From assembly GCA_964413425.1 (NCBI GenBank), contig CAYPST010000063.1, forward strand, positions 1 through 22,932: a stretch of DNA of 22,932 nucleotides, read 5' to 3'. The stretch is from DATFLS01 sp964413425. Lineage in GTDB: Bacteria; Fidelibacterota; JAANXI01. The translations under genes were made by a program, and so were the position numbers. The notes under the pieces are model-generated. The model saw only the letters and a program-made list of their open reading frames with translations. It was not told the origin of the DNA and did not search any database. Below are positions 1-6,836 of this stretch, one piece after another; the first letter of the stretch is position 1; every line of letters begins with the position of its first letter.

Positions 1-1055
1 CCCCAGGAACTGAAGGTGGTCATATTTACATCGCTGGTATCGGTATATCCTCCCGGAATATCTCCCACCGCACCCACCGTAAGCACGTTTTTCGCCAGGG
101 CGGCGTGGGAGATGCAATCGTAGGGACCATCTGGAGGTGGAGCGTCCGTACTCTCCTCAACGAAATCACCAACATCAGAATCGTAGATCCAATATACTTC
201 ACCCTCATCAGGTCCGATATCATCGCGATCATTCCCCGCCGCCAGGACCGGTAAATAATTGGAAGCGTTCTTGGAAGCATTCCAGACAACTTCATCCCAT
301 AGCCGGGAGGAACCAGAATAATAAAACCCAAATAGATAATCTTCCTCCGGATCTACTTCCGGATCTCCAAACCAGGTCCATTTGTCATCACCTTTGAAAT
401 TCCACACCCAGCCAGCGGAGAACCCGTAGGAATGATTGGAAACCAGCAGTCCTCCTTCCGCTTCGTTCGCCATTTCAGCCAGATCGTCATTCCAGTCGTA
501 GGCATGGAGATTCGCCTCGAATGCCATGCCTCTGGCCCGGGAATCAATCCCTGCTGCGATTAAGGTGCCGGCCACATGGGTGGCATGATCGATGACCCCC
601 ATGGTATCTGCGCGGTCGAGGGTCGTCACTCGTTCAAACAATTCCTGATGATTCTCGAGTACCTGACCGCCGTCCCATTCACCTATCACCATCCCGTTTC
701 CAGACAAATTAAATCCGGTGCCAGCATCAAGCCAGACTTCATTGGTGCGCACCGTCCGGGCGGCGTCCAGGTTATAGGTAGTATAGTACAGCGGCATCCC
801 GTTAGGGGCGAGCCGTTGCAGCTGTAAAATTCTGCCTTCGGCCGTCACCATCCGTAGAGGCCAGTTCTTGCGAAGGGCGGTCTCTCTTGCCTGCTGATAC
901 TCGGCTTGCATTTCGATTCGCAGCTGTTGCTCCAGCTGCTGAAGCGCCTGGGTGTTAACCGGTTTTCTCAGTCCCTGGCTTCCCTGGGCATGGATTTCAG
1001 GTGCAGTGAAGAACACCAGGATGATGAACATCGGAATATACTTATATAATTTCAT
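1..1055 (-). CDS. S8 (subtilisin-like) serine protease, 3' part beyond window
   Basis: An open frame of 351 codons runs off the left edge. It starts at ATG 1055 with an AAGG ribosome-binding site 7 nt upstream. The N-terminus has a signal peptide (about residues 1-23: a basic start, then MFIILVFFTAP, ending HAQ), so the protein is exported. A prodomain-like stretch follows, rich in Gln and Glu (about 35-60). Subtilase motifs appear in order: the catalytic Asp128 in GEWDGG, His160 in DHATHVAGT and the oxyanion Asn275 in LAAGND. The sequence ends at FSSWG, just before the region that should carry the GTSMA catalytic serine, which lies outside the window. Role: extracellular or periplasmic proteolysis. 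Family assignment is firm; substrate and C-terminal domains, including any secretion sorting domain, cannot be seen. It is the last gene in the minus-strand series and is separated from the BNR_4 gene by about 400 bp. Confidence 0.93.
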   Translation of the reverse strand, partial: MKLYKYIPMFIILVFFTAPEIHAQGSQGLRKPVNTQALQQLEQQLRIEMQAEYQQARETALRKNWPLRMVTAEGRILQLQRLAPNGMPLYYTTYNLDAARTVRTNEVWLDAGTGFNLSGNGMVIGEWDGGQVLENHQELFERVTTLDRADTMGVIDHATHVAGTLIAAGIDSRARGMAFEANLHAYDWNDDLAEMANEAEGGLLVSNHSYGFSAGWVWNFKGDDKWTWFGDPEVDPEEDYLFGFYYSGSSRLWDEVVWNASKNASNYLPVLAAGNDRDDIGPDEGEVYWIYDSDVGDFVEESTDAPPPDGPYDCISHAALAKNVLTVGAVGDIPGGYTDTSDVNMTTFSSW

Positions 1056-1449
1056 GGACGTACCTTATAGTAGTCAACTGAGGAAGCTCTTCGGGTTTTT
1101 CCAGGAAAGATAGGATATTTTACGGGGAAAAACACGCAAGATCTGGCGGATCGAAGCATGACACCTGTCATGGCTTCAACCAATCATAACTCAGCGAGGT
1201 GGGCTCGGGATTTAACTGCCTTTTCCCGGGAGACAGAGAGGGGACGATATGGTTGTTGATTGGCATTGAAAAATAAACGTTGAGAGCATTCCATGCCCGT
1301 GTAGTGTCTGAACATCCTCCTTCAGAAAGAATAGATGAATATGCAGAAAGACCGCTCCCTACATAGGGAAGGCCGGTTCACATCCGGCTGCGGACAGTTT
1401 CGTTTATTATGGATCCACTAACAGGGGAGGACGACGTGATATCTCGGCA
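1056..1449. other. Intergenic stretch without a gene
   Basis: No convincing coding frame is present. It holds an inverted repeat at 1153-1177 (listed separately). On the minus strand, downstream of the BNR_4 stop, there are two small hairpins: GCCGG around a 7-nt loop at 1372-1388, and a TCCCT/AGGGA stem near 1356-1369. Neither is followed by a clear T-run, so they are weak terminator candidates for the BNR_4 transcript. The AAGG ribosome-binding site of the protease gene lies at the left end. Confidence 0.6.
1153..1177. promoter_or_regulatory. Inverted repeat, possible operator upstream of the S8 protease gene
   Basis: The arms GAAG(C)ATGACA and TGTCATGGCTTC pair around a 2-bp centre (CATGACA-CC-TGTCATG is perfect; the outer GAAG/CTTC also pairs with one bulged base). 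The near-absent spacer fits a dimeric protein-binding site better than an RNA hairpin. It lies about 100 bp upstream of the protease start. Function is inferred only. Confidence 0.3.
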
Positions 1450-2955
1450 TCAATACAACGCCACCGGTTTTTCGAACTCCGACCGCATGGAAACGGGCAG
1501 GCGCCAGACATTGGTGCCGGATTTGTCGGTAAAGTAGAGCCGGGACTCGGAGGGTTGCCGTCCGTGCCCATCGGCCCAGAAGGCGTAGAAGGCGTCTCTG
1601 GCGTCGACCACCCGCCGGATATACGTATGGTTAAACTCGCTGTGCCGGGTCAGCTGCTTCTCCATGAACCATCGCCAGCCCTGGTCGGTGCTCTTCCAGA
1701 TGGCCACTTCTCCACCTGGATTATAGGGCTGCGGGCCGGTTTCGGTGGGGGCGATCAATCGCCAGAGATTGGCTTCCGTGAACAGGGAGCCCATGTCGTA
1801 ATTGTTATCGGAGATCATCCCGGGCCGAATATCCCAGCGATCCCCGGTCCACCGGGCAGTGGTCCAGGTGCGGGGATCGTTCTCCGGTCCGGACCGGTAG
1901 CCGTGACTGGTGATGTACAGTATAATCGGATGCCCTCCGCGATCGAAGACAATGTCTTTCATGTAGACGTTCAGATTTTCCGCCTGGTAGTCATGGACGA
2001 GCGCCTGGTTGTAAATCGTCGTCAGCGGTGTGGAGAGCGCTTTCCCATCCACGGAGCGCCAGGTGCGCCCGAGGTCCGTGGTTTCCATGTAATAGAGATT
2101 CGTCCGCCAGTTCAAACCCCTGGGAGAAGGATGCATGTTGAAGGCCACGCCTACCCTGTCCCGGGTGGCGGCAGTCACCTGATAGTGTCCCATTTCGATG
2201 GCCGCATAGGGCCTGGGTTGTTCCCATTCCATCCCATCTTTGCTGAACGTACTCACCAGGGTTCTGCCGGTTCCCAGCATTCCATAGATGGTGTGCGGCA
2301 TGAAAAAGCCTTTCCCGGGGAGATACCAGGGCTGGGGATAGGAGAAGTTGGTGGTGAGCACCCAGTCGAATTGTTCGATGGAAAAGGGTTCATGGCTGCG
2401 CAGAATAAACGCCGGGCGTCCCGTCCCGTGGGCACTGGCAAAAATCCAGAGATACCCTTCGGCATCAATGCTGAGCACGGGATTGTCGTGGGCATCGTCG
2501 GTCTGTTTGTCCAGAATTGCAGTGGGCAGGGCGACCATTCCGGTGTGATGATCGTAGTAGGAAATCATGTGCACAAGCCGATTGTTCTCCTCGAATCGTC
2601 CGCCGTAGCAGAAAAAGGTACGGTCCACTTCCGGACGATAGATGGCGAATGGACGGTGTTTGGCGCAGTATGTCCCCAGGCCTCCGCTGTATTTATACAC
2701 ATATTGATCGTCCGAGGGTTGATTGGAATACCAGATGCCGCGGAATCCGGGCATCTTCTGATTCAACAAAGCAGGCGGGGTTTCATTATCCCAGGGAAAC
2801 GGGGGCGTTTCCGCCTGGCTCCAGTTGACACCACCCAGGGGAGTTAACTCGTTCTCCGATTCCCGGCCGGAGAGCTGCAAGGGATAGGCTGCTTTTGTAA
2901 CGGCAAGGGTCCCTATTCCCCTGCCTGCAATTTTCAAGAAGGTACGTCGATTCAT
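1450..2955 (-). CDS. Tat-exported BNR_4 beta-propeller protein, ulvan-lyase-like (PL24/PL25 type) candidate
   Basis: 501 residues; start supported by AAGGA five nt before ATG. The N-terminus NRRTFLKIAGRG is a Tat signal. The rest looks like a BNR_4-type seven-bladed propeller: repeated Asp/Gly turns such as TTDLGRTWRS and STDQGWRWF, and the family segments DDAHDNP (His156) and FASAHG (His176), then FSYPQPWY (Tyr206) and PHTIYG (His221, Tyr224). From memory, polysaccharide lyases of families PL24/PL25 (ulvan lyases) share this fold and use histidines in equivalent segments plus a tyrosine. I therefore call it a lyase candidate that would cut sulfated, uronate-containing polysaccharide outside the cytoplasm. 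Sulfatases and a GH88 hydrolase nearby support this. The family also has members of unknown activity and sialidase-like propellers, so lyase activity is unproven. It is transcribed downstream of the sulfatase at 3398-4702, with a repeat element between them. Confidence 0.72.
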   Translation of the reverse strand: MNRRTFLKIAGRGIGTLAVTKAAYPLQLSGRESENELTPLGGVNWSQAETPPFPWDNETPPALLNQKMPGFRGIWYSNQPSDDQYVYKYSGGLGTYCAKHRPFAIYRPEVDRTFFCYGGRFEENNRLVHMISYYDHHTGMVALPTAILDKQTDDAHDNPVLSIDAEGYLWIFASAHGTGRPAFILRSHEPFSIEQFDWVLTTNFSYPQPWYLPGKGFFMPHTIYGMLGTGRTLVSTFSKDGMEWEQPRPYAAIEMGHYQVTAATRDRVGVAFNMHPSPRGLNWRTNLYYMETTDLGRTWRSVDGKALSTPLTTIYNQALVHDYQAENLNVYMKDIVFDRGGHPIILYITSHGYRSGPENDPRTWTTARWTGDRWDIRPGMISDNNYDMGSLFTEANLWRLIAPTETGPQPYNPGGEVAIWKSTDQGWRWFMEKQLTRHSEFNHTYIRRVVDARDAFYAFWADGHGRQPSESRLYFTDKSGTNVWRLPVSMRSEFEKPVALY

Positions 2956-3397
2956 AGGATTCCTTTATTTTTCCAGATGATTATTTAGTATGTGCATTAC
3001 CCGGCGTCAAGAGGGTGTGTGAGAACAAGAAAACAAGTAAAGAAGATGTCATCCTGAGCGAAACCCCGCCGTTTGGGGTGAAGCCGTCCCAACGGGATCC
3101 CAATGGGGAAGGATCCCCTGAGATCATGCTTCTGCTGTTCTTATCCCCGCCCCACAATATCTGGAAGCAGGAGCCGCTGTAGTCCCTGGCGGTCAGTAAG
3201 GAGGGATTCCGTTATGCATGAGCCTTAACCAGGAGATCCTTCCCCAAAGGGACTTCTTCGGAGCACTCCGCTGGACAACGCTCCGTCCAGGATGACACAT
3301 TCGCCGCTTACCTGGTCATTCTCACCCACCCTTTTTACTCCGGGGCTGCAAAGTATAATTGGTACTATAGTGTGTAGAGCATATCGTGGCGCCTGCG
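2956..3397. other. Intergenic gap filled by a MITE-like repeat
   Basis: The gap between the sulfatase stop and the BNR_4 start carries no gene. About 320 bp of it is the repeat element listed at 3011-3332. The rest is the BNR_4 leader with its ribosome-binding site on the left and about 65 bp next to the sulfatase stop on the right. Confidence 0.7.
3011..3332. repeat. MITE-like element with terminal inverted repeats (copy 1)
   Basis: A non-coding element of about 321 bp. Its ends form an imperfect terminal inverted repeat: AGGGTGTGTGAGAA at 3012-3025 against TTCTCACCCACCCT at 3319-3332, 13 of 14 bases pairing. Inside are a second inverted pair, GTCATCCTGAGCG (3048-3060) and TCCAGGATGACAC (about 3286-3298), and several GGGATCC/GGATCC blocks. 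A shorter relative with the same outer and inner pairs lies at 6581-6805. GTCATCCTGAGCG-type repeats are, to my knowledge, frequent in intergenic DNA of FCB and Chloroflexi genomes. No transposase is present, so movement would need one in trans. No clear target-site duplication is visible. Confidence 0.75.
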
Positions 3398-4702
3398 TCA
3401 CCGGATCGCATTGAGCACGGACTGCAACCGCCGGCGGACGGCAGTGGCGTCTTCGCTCTCTTCTATCGGATCGATGGGATTTTCTTCCGGCGGATCGTTC
3501 CGGAGGTCGTAGAACTCACCGCTGGCATACAGTTTCCACCGCTTGTCCCGAACGTACTCACTAACTTCCCACTGCCCCCACTGCGGATTATAATAGCAGT
3601 AGATCCAATCTCTGGGATTCCCCTGTTCTCCTTTCAGCTGCGGCAGGAAGCTGCGTCCGTCGAGGGTGAGTTCCGGCGGCACTCTGGTGCGGACGATCTC
3701 CATCAGGGTCGGGAAAAAATCGCTGAAATCAATGAGATCGTCGCAGACCGCTCCTTCCGGAATTGTCCCCGGCCAGTTCGCCACCAGCGGGACATGGGTG
3801 CCGGCATCGGTGGGTCGGCCTTTTGCGCCCTGAATGGTTCGGCCGTTGACCTGCGAGGTGATACTCCGGTGGGTGCCGTTGTCGCCGGTGAACAGAATGG
3901 CGGTGTGCTCCCGCCGCCCGATCTCCTCGAGCTTCTCCCGTATTCTGCCGACGATTGTATCCGTGTATGCCACCATATCCGCAAAAAACCGGGGATCCTG
4001 CTGGTTCCGGTCCGTGTCCCATTCCGGGCTGTCCGGTGTGGGCACAAAGGGACTGTGTACCAGCGCCATGGGATAATACACGAAGAACGGCTGATCCTGA
4101 TGGCGATCCATAAAATCTATGATATAATCGGTAAACACTTCCGGGCCATATCGACCTTCATAGACCTGCTGTTCCCGGCGCATTTCCTTGAGCAGAGGAT
4201 CGGCGTAGCGGGATTCCGATTCGGTAATTTGCCAGAGACAATAATCGTCGAAACCCGCTCCGGTGGGATAGGTGCCCGCGCCCCGGAGATCCGGCTGCTG
4301 GTTGCTGCCGTAGAGCTGCCACTTGCCCGCCACGCAGGTAGCGTAACCCTTCGACTGCAACACGTGTGCAAACGTGGTCTCATCGGGATCCAGGATGCCA
4401 AAGGCGGTATAATTGCGGAAGTTATACTTCCCGGTCATGATTTTCACCCGGGAGGGCGTGCAGAGGGGCTGCGAATAGCACTGGTCGAAGCGCATCCCGG
4501 TGGCGGCCAGGTCATCCAGCACGGGTGTCTGATATGAAGTGCCGCCGTAACAGCCCAGACATTCGTAGCCCATGTCGTCAGCCATAATAAGCACAATATT
4601 CGGTTTCCGGGATAGATATGCGACTCCTCCGCAGCCCAGCACTGAGAGTGCGATGCCGCCCATTCCTGCTCCTGTTAACCTGAGAAAGTCACGTCGTTTC
4701 AT
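3398..4702 (-). CDS. Tat-exported S1-family sulfatase, probable lipoprotein, GKWQ variant
   Basis: 434 residues from ATG 4702. A GTG 33 nt upstream is in frame but lacks a ribosome-binding site, whereas 4702 has AGAAGGG about 11 nt upstream. The N-terminus KRRDFLRLTGAG is a Tat signal ending in the lipobox LSVLGC (Cys24), so lipoprotein anchoring is likely. The sulfatase core follows: IVLIMADD (metal Asp42-43), the formylglycine motif CTPSR (Cys81) followed by KIMTG, His216 in ALVHSP, FTGDNG (Asp274, Asn275) and GAKG (Lys294). The usual GKWHLG active-site segment reads AGKWQLYG, with Gln129 in place of His. It would hydrolyse sulfate esters on carbohydrate or another substrate and needs Cys-to-formylglycine maturation; no maturase gene is seen in the window. 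It lies 80 bp downstream of the GGT-like gene, in the same direction. Confidence 0.92.
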   Translation of the reverse strand: MKRRDFLRLTGAGMGGIALSVLGCGGVAYLSRKPNIVLIMADDMGYECLGCYGGTSYQTPVLDDLAATGMRFDQCYSQPLCTPSRVKIMTGKYNFRNYTAFGILDPDETTFAHVLQSKGYATCVAGKWQLYGSNQQPDLRGAGTYPTGAGFDDYCLWQITESESRYADPLLKEMRREQQVYEGRYGPEVFTDYIIDFMDRHQDQPFFVYYPMALVHSPFVPTPDSPEWDTDRNQQDPRFFADMVAYTDTIVGRIREKLEEIGRREHTAILFTGDNGTHRSITSQVNGRTIQGAKGRPTDAGTHVPLVANWPGTIPEGAVCDDLIDFSDFFPTLMEIVRTRVPPELTLDGRSFLPQLKGEQGNPRDWIYCYYNPQWGQWEVSEYVRDKRWKLYASGEFYDLRNDPPEENPIDPIEESEDATAVRRRLQSVLNAIR

Positions 4703-4782
4703 AGTGGTTCGTGCCCTTCTTTTAAATTTTATCACCAGGGGATTAACAGCTGCGGCCGCCTCCGGGTTCCGTGAAGCGCGAA

Positions 4783-6435
4783 TCAGAACCCGATGGCCAG
4801 CCCGTCCTTCCGGGGATCCGATCCTGCGTGATAGACACCTGTTTCCGGGTCTTTGAGGATTCCCTGGAAGCCGCCGAAGCTCCCTTTCACCGTTACCAGA
4901 CTATGTCCTTTTTCCAGGAGAATGCGGTTTGCCTCGGCACTGATATCCGACTCCAGTGCCAGCTGGCCGCTATTATGAAAGAATCTGGGGCTTTCCCCGG
5001 CCTGCTGAATATTCATCCCGAAGTCAATCAGATTACAGAGCACCTGCACATGTCCCTGCGGCTGCATGGGTCCGCCCATCACGCCGAAGGAGAGCCAGGG
5101 CTGTCCGCCTTTCATCACCATCGCCGGGATAATGGTATGAAACGGCCGTTTGCCCGGTGCCAGACTGTTGGGATGATCCGGATTCAGACTGGCCAGTGCC
5201 CCCCGGTTCTGCAGGATAATACCGGTTTCACCAGCCACCACACCGGATCCGAACAGATAGAAGATACTGTTGATCAGGGAGACCATGTTTCCTTCACTGT
5301 CAGCAGTGGTCAGGTAGACGGTATCCCCTGTCCAGGAAATCCCCGACTCCACCTCAGGATTCGCCTGCTTCGGATCAATCATGGCTCTGCGCTGCGCAGC
5401 ATACTCTTTGGAAAGCATTCGTTCCACGGGGACATCCGCACGCCTCGGATCGGCGACCAGGTGGTAGAGATCGGCAAAGGCCAACCGTTTCGCCTCCACC
5501 AGCAGGTGCAGATACTCACCCGAATTGTGGGCATAACTTGCGAGATCAAATCCTTCCAGAATATTCAGCATCTCCAGAGCGGCAATCCCCTGCCCGTTGG
5601 GCGGGAGCTCAAAGACCTCGTATCCGCGATAGGTGGTGGATATAGGGTCAACCCACTCCGCATGATAGTTGTTTAAGTCTTCCAGGGTGAACAGTCCGCC
5701 GTTGGCTTCCACATATGCGGCGATCTCCTCGGCAACTTGTCCCCGATAGAAGGAATCAGGATTTTTTGCCAGTGTACGATAGGTTTCCGCCAGATTCGGA
5801 TTCCGAAAGATATCGCCCGGTTCGGGTGCATTTCCATCGATGAGGAATGTTTCTCTGGAGGTCGGAAATTTCCGGAGTTTCTCGACGCCCCGCACCCAGT
5901 CACCGGCGATAACCGGAGAGACTGCGTACCCTTCTTCCGCATAGCGAATGGCCGGCTGTAGAGCGCGTCCCAGCGAAATAGTTCCGAACCGATCCAGCAA
6001 TTTATTCCAACCGTCAACCGCGCCGGGCACCGTTACCGGCTCCAATCCTTCCAACGGAATTTCCTCCAGTCCCTTGTTTTGAAAATATTCGATGGTCGCC
6101 CTGGATCCCGAGTATCCACTGGCGTTCAAGCCGTAGAGTTGCTGGTCCTTCGCTGACCAGACGATAGCAAACAGGTCGCCGCCCGCTCCGGTCATCATCG
6201 GCTCCACCACACTCAGGGTGGTTGCCGCCGTCACCGCGGCATCAATGGCATTCCCCCCTTCCCTGAGCACCCGCAGCGCCGCAGCCGATGCCAGCGGCTG
6301 GCTGGTTGCCACCACCCCGTTGCGGGCCATCACTTCCGAGCGGGTTTGATGGACGTTCTTCACCGGTCGATCCTGCGGCAATAGAATTGCGAATGGTAAT
6401 AACAAAATCAGACCAAGTGATAAAAGTTTCTTCAT
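4783..6435 (-). CDS. Exported gamma-glutamyltransferase (GGT) family protein
   Basis: 550 residues with a cleavable signal (KKLLSLGLILLLPFAILLP) and AAGGG upstream of ATG 6435. Conserved GGT features in order: VVATSQPLAS, EGGNAIDAAVTAA (about 59-71), VVEPMMTGAGGDLF (about 76-89), PVTVPGAVDGW, and the autoprocessing site with the N-terminal nucleophile Thr372 in GDTVYLTTAD, followed by GNMVSLINS. The C-terminal half has GVMGGPMQPQGHVQV. Length fits a complete single-chain precursor that cleaves before Thr372 into two subunits. The family transfers or hydrolyses gamma-glutamyl groups (glutathione and similar) in the periplasm or outside. This sequence is of the divergent 'GGT-like' kind, so the true substrate is open. 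It sits between a sugar oxidoreductase and a sulfatase; any link to polysaccharide use is unclear. Confidence 0.93.
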   Translation of the reverse strand: MKKLLSLGLILLLPFAILLPQDRPVKNVHQTRSEVMARNGVVATSQPLASAAALRVLREGGNAIDAAVTAATTLSVVEPMMTGAGGDLFAIVWSAKDQQLYGLNASGYSGSRATIEYFQNKGLEEIPLEGLEPVTVPGAVDGWNKLLDRFGTISLGRALQPAIRYAEEGYAVSPVIAGDWVRGVEKLRKFPTSRETFLIDGNAPEPGDIFRNPNLAETYRTLAKNPDSFYRGQVAEEIAAYVEANGGLFTLEDLNNYHAEWVDPISTTYRGYEVFELPPNGQGIAALEMLNILEGFDLASYAHNSGEYLHLLVEAKRLAFADLYHLVADPRRADVPVERMLSKEYAAQRRAMIDPKQANPEVESGISWTGDTVYLTTADSEGNMVSLINSIFYLFGSGVVAGETGIILQNRGALASLNPDHPNSLAPGKRPFHTIIPAMVMKGGQPWLSFGVMGGPMQPQGHVQVLCNLIDFGMNIQQAGESPRFFHNSGQLALESDISAEANRILLEKGHSLVTVKGSFGGFQGILKDPETGVYHAGSDPRKDGLAIGF

Positions 6436-6580
6436 CAGATTATCCCTTCAGTTTTTATTGTATTTTACTGATTAGCAGGTATACGGTATACGGTTTGAGG
6501 ATAAAGAAACACCTCGGATTCATTTGATTTCTTTCTATTCCGCTCCGAATGCACAGTCGTCTCATTAATCTTATACAATA
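6436..6580. other. Leader region of the GGT-like gene
   Basis: About 145 bp of AT-rich sequence with a short tandem GTATACG duplication at roughly 6480-6494. No gene is visible. It probably holds the promoter of the GGT-like gene, but I cannot assign -35/-10 or -33/-7 boxes with confidence. It joins the repeat element at 6581-6805, making a 401-bp gap in all. Confidence 0.4.
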
Positions 6581-6805
6581 GAGGCTGTGTGAAAACAACA
6601 AAACAAGCGCGAAATCTGTCATCCTGAGCGAAGTCCCGTTGTCCGGGATCCCGGCTTGCCGGGAAAGGATCTCCTCGTTATTCCGCTTTCTCCTGTTATC
6701 CAAGCGTTTGAGTCAGCTGGAAGCATTATCCTGGGGGATCCTTCCCCCGAAGGCTCGGGGTCAGGATGACAATGTTTTCATTGACGTGCCATTCTCACAG
6801 AGCTC
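6581..6805. repeat. MITE-like element with terminal inverted repeats (copy 2)
   Basis: About 225 bp, a shorter relative of the element at 3011-3332. Left end GAGGCTGTGTGAAAA (6581-6595) pairs imperfectly with right end ATTCTCACAGAGCTC (6791-6805). The inner pair is GTCATCCTGAGCG (6618-6630) against TCAGGATGAC (6761-6770). The left flanks of both copies also share ACAA(G/C)AAAACAAG after the terminal repeat. The centre differs in length and sequence, as expected for copies whose ends are under selection. It ends about 30 bp beyond the stop of the neighbouring Gfo/Idh/MocA gene, so it could also fold as a 3' hairpin for that transcript. Confidence 0.72.
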
Positions 6806-6836
6806 CCATCTACTCTTTCCCGTATTCCGGATTTTC

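Noticed and set aside
1362..1400. Resemblance to part of a cobalamin riboswitch (GGGAAGGCCGGT...ATCCGGCTGC)
   Set aside because: The conserved GGTG and the following CCCGC box are not intact, the long upstream domain is absent, and no plus-strand gene follows.
1555..2847. A plus-strand open frame of 430 codons opposite the BNR_4 gene
   Set aside because: It is antisense to a gene with a Tat signal, a ribosome-binding site and family motifs. Its translation shows no domain and is rich in Gly, Pro, Val and His, as expected for a shadow of GC-rich coding sequence.
3386..4537. A plus-strand open frame of 383 codons opposite the first sulfatase
   Set aside because: Antisense shadow of a well-supported sulfatase; no recognisable motif and no ribosome-binding site that would favour it.
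4703..4735. Upstream GTG start for the first sulfatase
   Set aside because: No ribosome-binding site precedes it, and it would place extra residues before the Tat motif. ATG 4702 has AGAAGGG at suitable distance.
4771..5676. A plus-strand open frame of 301 codons opposite the GGT-like gene
   Set aside because: Antisense shadow of a complete GGT-family protein; no domain seen in its translation.
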